64,000 bases of DNA from Paenisporosarcina indica (GTDB taxonomy: Bacteria; Bacillota; Bacilli; Bacillales_A; Planococcaceae), in contig NZ_MPTA01000002.1 of NCBI RefSeq assembly GCF_001939075.1, positions 62,001 through 126,000 on the forward strand. The letters run 5' to 3'. A model generated the notes under the pieces. The model was not told the origin of the DNA and did no database searches. It was given only the letters and a program-made list of their open reading frames with translations. The stretch's first letter is position 1. Every line of letters begins with the position of its first letter. The translations under genes and the position numbers were made by a program. Shown in pieces: positions 55,501-63,151 of this stretch.

Positions 55501-55955
55501 TCTGCATTATCAACACTTGAAATTGGAGAAGTCGATTTAACGAGAACCACTTTTCCTGCACCGGCAGCCATTGTGATTCCGCCGCTCGCATCTGGGTCTG
55601 GCAACGCAGGAACATCACCGGTACCCGCCGCTTCTTGTACTAGATAAAAACTATGTCCTTTAATAGTACCTGCCAGTGGGGTTACTTGTGTAAAAGCACC
55701 TGTTGCACTACCGTATTGAACTGACCAACCTTCCAATGAAACGTCGTTTTCTGTTGGGTTGTATAGTTCAATGAAATCATTTTTATAAGGTGCTCCCCCG
55801 TTCCCTCCGCCACCATATACTTGGCTGATGACGACTTGCCCAGCAATTTGAGCTGATGCTTTATGACTTAATCCAGCTGGCAACATTGTACTGATTAGTA
55901 ACAGTGCGGCTAAAAACATACTGACCAAGCGTTTTGATTGGTTGTTCTTCCTCAC
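49554..55955 (-). CDS. giant SLH-anchored cell-surface metallohydrolase (LTD, OB, PHP, GATase-like, Big_2, SLH)
   Basis: A 2,133-aa secreted protein. Signal peptide about 1-36 (HKASA). Lamin-tail-like domain about 38-200 (VVISQVYGGGG, NDFIELYNPTENDVSLEGW). Ig-like stretches. OB-fold-like segments about 455-655 (FYMQDDTAGINVFG). PHP/CehA-type metallohydrolase about 828-1,100 with THNHTNISHDG, FFAFSDHSHD and VAQFNHPDMS metal ligands. CARDB-like and GATase/DUF4350-like parts about 1,180-1,545 (GIKVLIDGSHG). A second OB pair about 1,555-1,738, two Big_2 domains about 1,755-1,925, a Pro-rich linker, and three SLH repeats 1,948-2,133. It probably hydrolyses a phosphoester outside the cell. GTG 55955 behind AGAGAAGG. 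Its C-terminus is nearly identical to that of the nuclease at 57,564. Confidence 0.88.
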   Translation of the reverse strand: MRKNNQSKRLVSMFLAALLLISTMLPAGLSHKASAQIAGQVVISQVYGGGGNGGAPYKNDFIELYNPTENDVSLEGWSVQYGSATGAFTQVTPLAGTIKGHSFYLVQEAAGTGDVPALPDPDASGGITMAAGAGKVVLVKSTSPISSVDNADVVDFVGFGSTATSFEGTGPTPTPSATKSVQRIPYSGILPAKVGEKGQGNGWDTNDNKADFVAVAPFPHNSASPAEKFELNESLKPIGNRIQFVQQNTNVVVKGLAGTVSPDATVKFYESTPTGSSTAIGSVTAKTDGSFESTFDAGKALPSIYITSTEEKPESMATEIRLAAPSKSLDTTKLAFGVDSNNISTVIGNAKAGITSSTISVYTDADMTELLPSTEQVIVNGNGEFTYNFTDTKSLETVYVTQQTATPQGIMLQSIPVAVTKPDLSVISKLKDVRESNTNGHPIHLNESFTVEGVVTFENDILGSQKSNFYMQDDTAGINVFGSALDHKLSIKRGDLVRVTGKVIAYNGLTEFEPTSIKKIGADQELPAAKAVTILDLTKFEVAEPLEGSLAKVSGKVSAIAPTGTNANVTLVDENNKSTTVRIIGGTKIDIEKDIVANKSYTFTGVIGQYSTAASPKSGYQLFPRDVADISPILGITHEPITTAYLDTNVLIEAFADGAQSVSLSYKATTASDYTTVPMIGDAEGRYTAQILAADVPQTGFDYKITATDGTNEQTVGPFTVEMVADEEGPQFASETPANGTRVETPRPEISVLIGDASGVDKSSVTLSLDGNLLADAPISATQASFQPTEDLVEGIHTVAVTATDLKGNTSTKEWTFEVVPRFTGGNHYRGTTHNHTNISHDGSGSPEAALQAGLKYGYDFFAFSDHSHDIDADKLGSDTVVRGTTPERSGGSDWQLTKDLATQYTENGEFVVFPAFEMTSTTWGHSNVFATENFIDRNINGKQYQSLDQYYAWVLSYDDVVAQFNHPDMSSNAFNSFKPYNKEVDQLFTMIEVGNGSGNYAYANAEKKYFSTLDLGWHLAPTYGEDNHDATWGKTNARTVIVADDLSQASLLHSMRNMRVYMSEDPNAELDVTANGYYMGSTVDSNTLNFTISGRDAVTETKAEYDYLSNSYVSNDAVAKVELLTNGGVVIDSYSPNTVDYTWSPEVTVPNGQQWFVVRTTQKDGERLYSAPIWSKEVSVDVKVNAIDIDGEVIVDGNPAKLNATIGNFGTQEVKNLKVDFYYDEVKETNLIGTSTVASILSKGTGTATTTWANPTKGNHNIIAVVTSNDGLKIGDVKFTLPINVKEPLGIKVLIDGSHGNENTSGDSGSYKDNLKAFVLLLQKEGYTVAVNKAPITDATFDGVDVLMLTHPKTALTTAEQAAVAKFVQDGGSLLVAGKSNNGSTDPTVNNSLLEQAGSTIRIQSDGVFDDSKEGNFWSDPKVSPYAVRPHPGLVSNYITDRVPFVDYYSGASLSAANNTALTDNEHVTLLVTGNETTYQGNIKANGFAYDTVSDNTGGSKIPLIASEEIGEKGRVIVSGMNIFNDKQLDEAFEPKGNDEFSLNAVNWLAHRETKVTDIKEARTLPENSSVVIEGTVTSAAGIFFDSFYLQDETGGVMAFQEVATDSLKLGDKVRVYGHMITFDNNVEIEFTTFDVDVIKIGEGAPVSPKVVATGDATTVENQGTLVKVTGKVVSKYDDNSYVINDGSGDVLVFTDGYIVNQSGAVPQLNVGDTLEAVGLSGGFAGGQRIRVRDTKELNGTENTATETKTIAVDQSNVALLVGSSSQLKVNETTTVGETSTTENVTATATYSVSDSNVISVTAGLITAKAAGTATITIIVGQNTKTVNVTVTAVPVVEDVKTLLVDKTNVQLIVGNTTTLKVTETTTKADKTSTTEDVTATATYTVSNSNILSVNAGLITAKAAGLATITIKVGDNTHTVNVTVTNAPVNPPVNPPVDPPVDPKPEPVTFNDVKTHWAKKEIEALATKGIILGVTKDDFQPDAKLTRAHFAVLVARALDLPVTAYEGKFSDVKTDKDWAYAAIEAAARAGIINGHLNGKFDPDAEITREEIAVIIMRAVKYADSTLLDNLDTSKVFKDANNIGAFATQSVKQAVALGIINGRGGNVFDPQDDATRAEAAVLLYRALNKLGDL

Positions 55956-56183
55956 GAATTCTACCTTCTCTCGTAGTAGTATACATACATATTATTACCA
56001 ATTATTGGTAAGATGTCTGACTTTTCTAACAGACAACTATTCCATTCTACTGAATAATTGATATAAAGGGAATATTAAATATAAATTTATTAATAACGGG
56101 AATTTCTACTGTTTTTATATCTTTCTGAAAGCTCACCATTTATACTTTAAAATGTTGAAAAAGGAATATTAGGAGGATATTTT

Positions 56184-57344
56184 TTGAAAAAACATATATT
56201 ACAATCGCGTTTCTTTCCATTAATGTGCATCTTGTTGTTAGTGGCACTGTCTTTACCTAAACCAGTTGAAGCACATGCCTATAGTGCTAGTTATACTAGT
56301 ATCGATATACAAGAATCCCAAACCGAGTTAACGTTTACCATAGATAGTCTATCTTTAATCGAATTAGTGGAAGACATTGATACAAATGAGGATGAACAGT
56401 TGAGTCAGGATGAGTTGAAAGAGGAAGAACATCATCTAGAAGAGTTAATTTCAGAGATGCTCGTCATTGATAAAAACAATGGGCAACTGGCTTCTACTTT
56501 GGAAAGTACGGAAATAGAAGAGATTGATCGCAAAGAATTTATTCGTTTTCATTTCGTGTATGACGGATTTGCCCCTGGAGATACATTAACTTTAATGGAT
56601 GGATTTTTCATAGATGATTCCGCTACGAATTACGTAAATTTGGTTTCCTCTTCCTATTTAGGCGAAGCGAGTGAAACAGTTTTACAAGGAAATGACCGTA
56701 CGTGGTCACGTTTGATTACAGAAGTACAAGTGGATCAAGGTGGTGAAGTGGCGGAGGAGGGTTCTACTGGAGAGCAGCATAAGTCCACTCCAGGGAACTC
56801 CTCTTCTTGGATGGCATTTTTCAAGCTTGGTGCCCTTCACATTTTGACTGGTTATGATCATTTGTTATTTTTGTTCGCCTTGCTATTACGTAAGCAAACA
56901 TTAAAACAATACATCGCGATTGTAACGGCTTTTACAGTAGCACATAGCATCACGATCAGTCTATCCGTTCTCGACATTATCAGCCTGCCCTCATTATTCG
57001 TTGAAGCAATGATTGCATTGAGTATTATTTACGTAGCGTTAGAGAACATTTTCCGAAAAGAAGTGAAAAATCGCTGGGGACTGACATTCGCGTTTGGATT
57101 AATTCACGGACTAGGATTTGCTTCAATCTTAAAAGAAATGAATCTTGAATCGAATCGATTGGTCATGGCATTGTTTAACTTTAATATCGGGATTGAATTC
57201 GTACAGATCCTGTTGGTTCTGGCCGTAGTACCTTTACTAAGATATTTACAGAAATTAACATATGCCCGTTCAATTGTGAAATATGGTTCATTGGTTATTG
57301 TTGTGATGGGTAGTTATTGGTTAATAGAGAGATTGTTATTTTAG
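56184..57344 (+). CDS. HupE/UreJ-like membrane protein with an EF-hand-like loop
   Basis: A 386-aa protein. Signal peptide (about 1-31, ending VEAHA), an extracellular domain with an EF-hand-like DTNEDEQLSQDEL (about 65-77), an acidic linker near 185-205, then six or seven membrane helices from about 212. The helical part starts FKLGALHILTGYDHLLFLFALLL and contains FGLIHGLGFASIL, the His-rich signature of HupE/UreJ-2 proteins thought to move nickel or cobalt. The metal role is by family only; no hydrogenase or urease genes are nearby. TTG 56184 lies 7 bases after AGGAGG. It is flanked by two SLH enzyme genes of opposite orientation. Confidence 0.85.
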   Translation: MKKHILQSRFFPLMCILLLVALSLPKPVEAHAYSASYTSIDIQESQTELTFTIDSLSLIELVEDIDTNEDEQLSQDELKEEEHHLEELISEMLVIDKNNGQLASTLESTEIEEIDRKEFIRFHFVYDGFAPGDTLTLMDGFFIDDSATNYVNLVSSSYLGEASETVLQGNDRTWSRLITEVQVDQGGEVAEEGSTGEQHKSTPGNSSSWMAFFKLGALHILTGYDHLLFLFALLLRKQTLKQYIAIVTAFTVAHSITISLSVLDIISLPSLFVEAMIALSIIYVALENIFRKEVKNRWGLTFAFGLIHGLGFASILKEMNLESNRLVMALFNFNIGIEFVQILLVLAVVPLLRYLQKLTYARSIVKYGSLVIVVMGSYWLIERLLF

Positions 57345-57363
57345 GTGATTTGGTCATAGTGTG

Positions 57364-57396
57364 ACCCCTCAAAACTTTGTTTGAGGGGTTTTTTTG
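57364..57396 (+). terminator. terminator after the HupE-like gene
   Basis: ACCCCTCAAA pairs with TTTGAGGGGT around ACTTTG, followed by seven T residues. Confidence 0.93.
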
Positions 57397-57523
57397 TGGG
57401 GGGAATTAGGGTGAACGGTTAGAAGCCGGATGCGAACTGTTATAAATCGATTTGAACGGGTGGAAATAGTAAGGGCGCCCCTGTTTTTTGGAGATTGTTA
57501 GGAGGTCATAATTCAAGTACGAC

Positions 57524-57554
57524 AAAAAGGAGCCAGCATCCGCTGACTCCTTTT
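57524..57554 (-). terminator. terminator of the SLH nuclease gene
   Basis: AAAAAGGAGCCAGC pairs with GCTGACTCCTTTT across ATCC. Paralogous to the terminators at 49,508 and 63,116. Confidence 0.9.
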
Positions 57555-57563
57555 GTTTGTTGC

Positions 57564-60500
57564 TTATAGATCGCCTAATTTGTTTAATGCGCGGTATAGC
57601 AATACTGCTGCTTCTGCACGTGTTGCGTCATCTTGTGGGTCGAAGACGTTGCCGCCACGGCCGTTGATGATGCCTAGTGCTACTGCTTGTTTTACGCTTT
57701 GTGTTGCGAATGCACCGATGTTGTTAGCGTCTTTAAATACTTTAGAAGTATCTAAGCTGTCTAGCAATGTTGAATCGGCGTATTTTACTGCACGCATGAT
57801 GATGACTGCGATTTCTTCACGTGTGATTTCAGCATCTGGATCAAATTTCCCGTTAAGGTGACCATTGATGATGCCAGCACGAGCTGCTGCTTCAATTGCT
57901 GCGTATGCCCAATCTTTATCTGTTTTCACATCCGAGAATTTGCCTTCGTATGCTGTCACAGGAAGGTCAAGTGCACGAGCTACAAGAACTGCAAATTGTG
58001 CACGTGTTAGTTTTGCATCAGGTTGGAAATCATCTTTCGTTACGCCGAAGATGATCCCTTTTGTTGCTAAAGCTTCGATTTCTTTCTTAGCCCAATGAGT
58101 TTTTACGTCATTGAATGTTACTGGTTCCGGTTTTGGATCTACCGGAGGATTAACTGGTGGGTTAACCGGTGGATTTACTGGAACGTTTGTTACTGATACG
58201 TCTACAGTTACTGTGTTTTTGCCAACTGTAATCGTAATTTGAGTTGAACCTGCTGCTTTAGCAGTGATTAACCCATTGTTGCTTACGGTAATTACGTTGC
58301 TGTTAAATCCACTATAAGTAGCTTTTGCTGTTACGTCTTCTATAGTAGAAGTTGCATCCGCTTTTGTTGTTGTTTCAGTCACTTTCAATTGACTTGTTGT
58401 ACCAACAGTTAGTGCTACGGCTTTTTTGTCGACTGCCAATGTTTTCACATCTTCAACTACTGGCACTGCTGTTACTGTTACGTTCACCGTTTTAGTATTT
58501 CCACCAACAGTGATTGTGATTGTTGCTGTACCTGCTGCTTTAGCTGTGATTAATCCAGCGTTTACAGAGATTACGTTGGTATTTGATACTGCATATGTTG
58601 CTGTTGCAGTTACGTCTTTGTTCGTTGAAGAACCATCTGCTTTAGTTGTTTTTTCTGTTACAACTAATTGATTTGTTTTTCCAACTTCCAGTGCAACATT
58701 GTTTGTGTTAACTTCCAAAGTTACTACGTCTGCCACTGGTACTGCTGTTACTGTTACGTTCACTGTTTTAGTGTTGTTGCCAACTGTAATCGTGATTGTT
58801 GCTGTACCTGCTGCTTTAGCTGTGATTAATCCAGCGTTTACAGAGATTACGTTGGTATTTGATACTGCGTATGTTGCTGTTGCAGTTACGTCTTTGTTGG
58901 TTGAAGAACCATCTGCTTTAGTTGTTTTTTCTGTTACGACTAATTGATTTGTTTTTCCAACTTCCAGTGCAACATTGTTTGTGTTAACTTCCAATGTTAC
59001 TACGTCTGCCACTGGTACTGCTGTTACTGTTACGTTTACTGTTTTAGTGTTGTTGCCAACTGTGATCGTGATTGTTGTTGTACCTGCTGCTTTAGCTGTG
59101 ATTAATCCAGCGTTTACAGAGATTACATTGGTATTTGATACTGCATATGTTGCTGTAGCTGTTACGTCTTTGTTCGTAGAAGAACCATCTGCTTTAGTTG
59201 TTTTTTCTGTTACAACTAATTGATTTGTTTTTCCAACTTCAAGTGCAACATTGTTTGTGTTAACTTCCAATGTTACTACGTCTGCCACTGGTACTGCTGT
59301 TACTGTAACGTTTACTGTTTTACTGTTGTTGCCAACAGTGATCGTGATTGTTGCTGTACCTGCTGCTTTAGCTGTGATTAATCCAGCGTTTACAGAGATT
59401 ACGTTGGTATTTGATACTGCGTATGTTGCTGTAGCTGTTACGTCTTTGTTCGTTGAAGAACCATCTGCTTTAGTTGTTTTTTCTGTTACAACTAATTGAT
59501 TTGTTTTTCCAACTTCAAGTGCAACATTGTTTGCGTTAACTTCCAATGTTACTACGTCTGGTGCTACGACTGGACCTTTTAAGTCTACTTGAACCAATAC
59601 TGGATCATGGTCAGATGCACGGCCGTGCTCTTCCATGAAGTTCGCATTGATGTGAATCATGTCAACTTTAGCTGTGTTTGCTAGGTTGTTTGTTACTAAT
59701 ACATGGTCAAGTACTTGGTTGTTTCCTTGGTAGTAATAAGAGAAACGTTGGCCAGCTGGTACTTTTTCCACCATGTTTGTTAAGATGCCGCCTTTTAATG
59801 CTGCAAGAGTTGGTGTGAATTCGAAGTCATTCATGTCACCAGCTACGATTACATTAAGGTTTGGATTTTGTACTTGTCCTTTTTTGATGAAGTCGCTAAT
59901 CATTGTTGCAAGCCCGATACGTTCTGCTTCAGAACCTAAGAATGGAGGTTGGTTTTTCCCGAATAACGGTTGGTCTCCAGATTTAGAGTTTAAGTGAGCA
60001 CCGATTACGACTACTTTTTCACCTTTGAATTCAAATTGAGCTGCGATTGGTTTACGTGTAGCTGGTTGTGGAATGTCTAAAATACGACCAGGATTTAGAG
60101 AAAGTTCTCCATTTACCCATTGTACTTTATCAGTAGATCCACCTTTTGTTCCTGCAGAAAGTGTTACACGAAGTGGGTTGTATAGATAACCTACACGAAT
60201 GTTCCCGCCTGGTGCCCCACCATCTTGATTGTATTCAGGAGCGATGTCCGTCCACTTGTAAGTAGGACCGCCAGCAGCTTTGATTGCTGCGATTAAACGC
60301 TCATAACTTTGTGATGCGTCTGTATTGCCTGATGCTGTTTCGCCATCATTATCTTGCACTTCTACTAGTGTAATAATGTCAGGAGATTTCATGTTATCCA
60401 CGAATGACTTCGCGATTTTCACTACTTTTGCATCTGGTGTATTTGATTTGTTGTTTGAGAAGTTTTCCACGTTATAAGCAGCAACGTTCAGTTTGTCTGC

Positions 60501-62591
60501 TTCAATTTCAATTTCTGTTATTTCTTTAATGATTGGTGACTCAACTAATGGTGGTAGTGTAGCCACAGTTGTCATAATGCGGAAGTTTCCGAATTCATAA
60601 CTTACTGGACCTGTAATTGTTCCGTTGAATTTATCACCAGATTTAGCTTTAAATGTTTCTGAGTTCATATCAACCGTGATGCGTTCAGGGTTGTAGTCTG
60701 TGTCAGAAATGTTGATCCCGCCAAAGTCGTTGAAGATTGTTTTGCCACCGTTGTCAGTAGCTACGATTACTTCACCGTATTTTTGTGGTCCAACAACTTT
60801 TGCATCTTTAACTGAAACTAGCATACCTTCGATAGATTCCCAGAAATCGATTCCGTCTTCAGCTGGATCGAAACTAGTCAAACCATCGTTGTCGATAATT
60901 TCAGTCGGTGCTGAAAGTTCTTCCCATTTAAGTGCAGCAGGAACTGGTGCTTTACCTAACTTGTCAATTGTCGTACTTGAAATTTCTGTTGTTGATAAAT
61001 CAACAGATTTCATATCAGAGTATCCCGCGATGAAGAATTCAGTCACTTTTCCGTCAACCGATACTAGATCTCCTGGTACAACTGTGTGTCCTTTGCTGTA
61101 TACAAGGATCGCATCAGATGTAGCTGGGTCGTTATCTGGTGTTGCGTCTTGCATGAAGAAGTTGTTGTTATCAAGCTTGTAAGTTACTACACCTTCGATA
61201 TCAACTACTAATTGTTCTGCGTATGGTGATTTATGTTGTTTGCCTTGAATGTCCGCAATTTGAACATTTGTAGATTTGATCACTTGGTATTCAAATGAGA
61301 ACACTTCAGATGTTGCTCCAGTTGTAACTGCAATTGCTTTGATTGTTGTGCTGTCTGTAATAACAATTGGTGCAGTGTATTTCGTGCTTGAAGGTGTTGG
61401 AGTCGAACCGTCTACTGTGTAGTAGATTGTTGCATTTGCCCAACCGCTAGAGAGCGTGATAGCTGTATTTTCAGATACGAAACCTGGGAATACATCTACG
61501 TATACTGCTGGTTTGTTTACTAGTTCAAAACTATCTGAACCTAGTGCTTTTACTTGGAACACATCGTTAAATTTAGATGCGATACCTGAAACATGTACTA
61601 GATCGCCTTCGCTGTAATATTGAATGAAGTTATCATATGTCATACCTGTACGGTTATCGTTACGAACGATTACTGATTTTCCTGCTCCATCAACAGCAGA
61701 GAATTCAAATGTACCGAAATCGTCCTTTTTAGCTAAGCCAGTGATTGTAACATTGTTTAATTGAATGCGTTCCCCTTGAGTATCTGCATTCACTCCAGTT
61801 GGATCAATAACTTGTGCCGCTGGAAGTGGGTTGCCAGAAGATTTCACTGTGATTTTTGTTGGCTGGATTTGAAGTTCTCCACTGAATGGAGTTATTTTCC
61901 CTTCAAGCTCAACGATGTCGCCTGGTTTAACGTCAGCTGCAGAGACAAACGCATAAAGACCCGCAGTGTTGTCTTGGATGTAGAAACCTTTTTGGCCCCA
62001 GAATCCAACGCCAGTTGTTACTGTCCCTTCAACGCTGATTAATTTAGCTGGATCGGTTACTGCACGAGCAGCAGCAATGTTCGCTACTTTTTCAGCTGTT
62101 GGTGGTGGAGGTGGCTCTTCTCCTCCATCTTCAACGAATGTCATTGCAGTAACTGGTGCCTTTAGACCAGCATGAACACCGAAATATTTTTCAAGTGAAG
62201 CACTAATAGATACTTTTTTGCCAATATTACCTGGGTTTGTTTTAAGTCCAAAAGTTGGTCTTAAATTTGTTGGAGTAGCTGGTAATTGAACATAAATCAT
62301 TTTTGAAAGATTTGTTTCAGTTGGAGAGTCCGCAATTGCATAGTTTAAGTCATCTGTAGCACCTGTTCTAACAACAGATGTTTCCGACTTAACATAACCG
62401 ACAATATAGCCATCAACTGTAACATTCTTTTTACCATTTACATCGTATTGTAGAAGTGCTTCAGCTACTGTCAGTCCTGTAGCTGCCGATGCACTCGGTA
62501 CCGTGATAAATGGTGAAACCATCGAAACTATTAGTAAGAAAGCTAGTGCTATTTTACTAATAGAGTGTTTCAAAAATCCTTCTTTCGTCAT
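57564..62591 (-). CDS. SLH-anchored ExeM/NucH-type extracellular nuclease with Big_2 repeats
   Basis: A 1,675-aa secreted protein. Signal peptide about 1-38. OB-fold (DUF6359/YhcR-like) segments about 40-330. Chitobiase C-terminal-like domain about 370-440 (SGWANATIYYTVDGSTPTPS). Further OB-like parts to 690. Endonuclease/exonuclease/phosphatase domain about 700-1,015 with AAYNVENFS, ITLVEVQD, GAHLNSKSGD, VAGDMNDFEFTP and RASDHDPV, so all catalytic motifs are intact. Five Big_2 domains about 1,015-1,465, four nearly identical. Linker NPPVNPPVDPKPEP and three SLH repeats to the end. It would degrade DNA (and perhaps other phosphodiesters) at the cell surface. ATG 62591 has GAGGAG 8 bases before it; the upstream GTG 62600 overlaps that site. 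Confidence 0.9.
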   Translation of the reverse strand: MTKEGFLKHSISKIALAFLLIVSMVSPFITVPSASAATGLTVAEALLQYDVNGKKNVTVDGYIVGYVKSETSVVRTGATDDLNYAIADSPTETNLSKMIYVQLPATPTNLRPTFGLKTNPGNIGKKVSISASLEKYFGVHAGLKAPVTAMTFVEDGGEEPPPPPTAEKVANIAAARAVTDPAKLISVEGTVTTGVGFWGQKGFYIQDNTAGLYAFVSAADVKPGDIVELEGKITPFSGELQIQPTKITVKSSGNPLPAAQVIDPTGVNADTQGERIQLNNVTITGLAKKDDFGTFEFSAVDGAGKSVIVRNDNRTGMTYDNFIQYYSEGDLVHVSGIASKFNDVFQVKALGSDSFELVNKPAVYVDVFPGFVSENTAITLSSGWANATIYYTVDGSTPTPSSTKYTAPIVITDSTTIKAIAVTTGATSEVFSFEYQVIKSTNVQIADIQGKQHKSPYAEQLVVDIEGVVTYKLDNNNFFMQDATPDNDPATSDAILVYSKGHTVVPGDLVSVDGKVTEFFIAGYSDMKSVDLSTTEISSTTIDKLGKAPVPAALKWEELSAPTEIIDNDGLTSFDPAEDGIDFWESIEGMLVSVKDAKVVGPQKYGEVIVATDNGGKTIFNDFGGINISDTDYNPERITVDMNSETFKAKSGDKFNGTITGPVSYEFGNFRIMTTVATLPPLVESPIIKEITEIEIEADKLNVAAYNVENFSNNKSNTPDAKVVKIAKSFVDNMKSPDIITLVEVQDNDGETASGNTDASQSYERLIAAIKAAGGPTYKWTDIAPEYNQDGGAPGGNIRVGYLYNPLRVTLSAGTKGGSTDKVQWVNGELSLNPGRILDIPQPATRKPIAAQFEFKGEKVVVIGAHLNSKSGDQPLFGKNQPPFLGSEAERIGLATMISDFIKKGQVQNPNLNVIVAGDMNDFEFTPTLAALKGGILTNMVEKVPAGQRFSYYYQGNNQVLDHVLVTNNLANTAKVDMIHINANFMEEHGRASDHDPVLVQVDLKGPVVAPDVVTLEVNANNVALEVGKTNQLVVTEKTTKADGSSTNKDVTATATYAVSNTNVISVNAGLITAKAAGTATITITVGNNSKTVNVTVTAVPVADVVTLEVNTNNVALEVGKTNQLVVTEKTTKADGSSTNKDVTATATYAVSNTNVISVNAGLITAKAAGTTTITITVGNNTKTVNVTVTAVPVADVVTLEVNTNNVALEVGKTNQLVVTEKTTKADGSSTNKDVTATATYAVSNTNVISVNAGLITAKAAGTATITITVGNNTKTVNVTVTAVPVADVVTLEVNTNNVALEVGKTNQLVVTEKTTKADGSSTNKDVTATATYAVSNTNVISVNAGLITAKAAGTATITITVGGNTKTVNVTVTAVPVVEDVKTLAVDKKAVALTVGTTSQLKVTETTTKADATSTIEDVTAKATYSGFNSNVITVSNNGLITAKAAGSTQITITVGKNTVTVDVSVTNVPVNPPVNPPVNPPVDPKPEPVTFNDVKTHWAKKEIEALATKGIIFGVTKDDFQPDAKLTRAQFAVLVARALDLPVTAYEGKFSDVKTDKDWAYAAIEAAARAGIINGHLNGKFDPDAEITREEIAVIIMRAVKYADSTLLDSLDTSKVFKDANNIGAFATQSVKQAVALGIINGRGGNVFDPQDDATRAEAAVLLYRALNKLGDL
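58450..59560 (-). repeat. tandem 276-bp repeats encoding Big_2 domains
   Basis: Four units of 92 codons, almost identical in DNA (each with VTLEVNTNNVALEVGKTNQL and KAAGTATITITVG), followed by a fifth diverged unit toward the C-terminus. The antisense strand of each unit is open for 82 codons, a by-product of the repeat. Confidence 0.93.
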
Positions 62592-63115
62592 CCATTTCAC
62601 TCCTCATAATGAAAGTTTTATATTACTTTCTGATTATACCAAATAAATGAAAAGGTTTTCATAAGATTTTGTAAAATTTCTTAATATTTCGTGAAAATAG
62701 GTAAGAAGTCCGACGTTTTTGTAAATTTACGATACATATTTGTAAAGACTTTTACATTTAAACGGAAAAAATTGATTTATTGTGGAAACTCTTTTCTATT
62801 ATTGTAATAATTGGATTGGAAACTCGTTTATTGAATATAGGAGAAACTATTATAGGAGAATCTCAATTAACAGTAGCGTAGCGAATACGGAACTAATTAG
62901 CTTCCTCATACTTTGTTAGAGGTTAGTAAAAAGTTCAGCATTATAAAGCCTGATTAAGTGTTATCTATTATTCATGCTTCTGCGCTTTGTGGATGCCTCC
63001 CGTGAGAAGCCTGTCAGAAAATCACTGCCAGTCTTCTCGCTCCGGCTACCACTTGAAAGGCGCATACGCTGGTTCTGCCTAGAAATAATGTTTGCAACAA
63101 ATTTTAATAGAAAGG
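62592..63115. other. intergenic region upstream of the nuclease gene
   Basis: AT-rich promoter area for the nuclease (62,600-62,850), the second copy of the intergenic repeat (62,869-62,926) and a GC-richer stretch (62,970-63,085) with no recognisable gene; its composition differs from both flanks. Confidence 0.45.
62869..62926. repeat. intergenic repeat (AGCGTAGCGAA...ACTAATTAG), copy 2
   Basis: Counterpart of 49,382-49,440. AGCGTAGCGAA and ACTAATTAG are conserved, while the hairpin part is worn (TTCCTCATACTTTGTTAGAGG). Confidence 0.65.
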
Positions 63116-63145
63116 AAAAAGGAGCCAGCAATGTTCGCTGGCTCC
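63116..63145 (-). terminator. terminator of the right-edge SLH gene
   Basis: GGAGCCAGC pairs with GCTGGCTCC around AATGTTC. The A run (63,116-63,120) gives the U tract on the minus strand. Confidence 0.88.
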
Positions 63146-63151
63146 AACTTT

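Noticed and set aside
58426-59499. Series of 81-82-codon plus-strand ORFs spaced 276 bp
   Set aside because: Antisense shadows of the tandem Big_2 repeats. No ribosome binding sites, and spacing equals the repeat unit.
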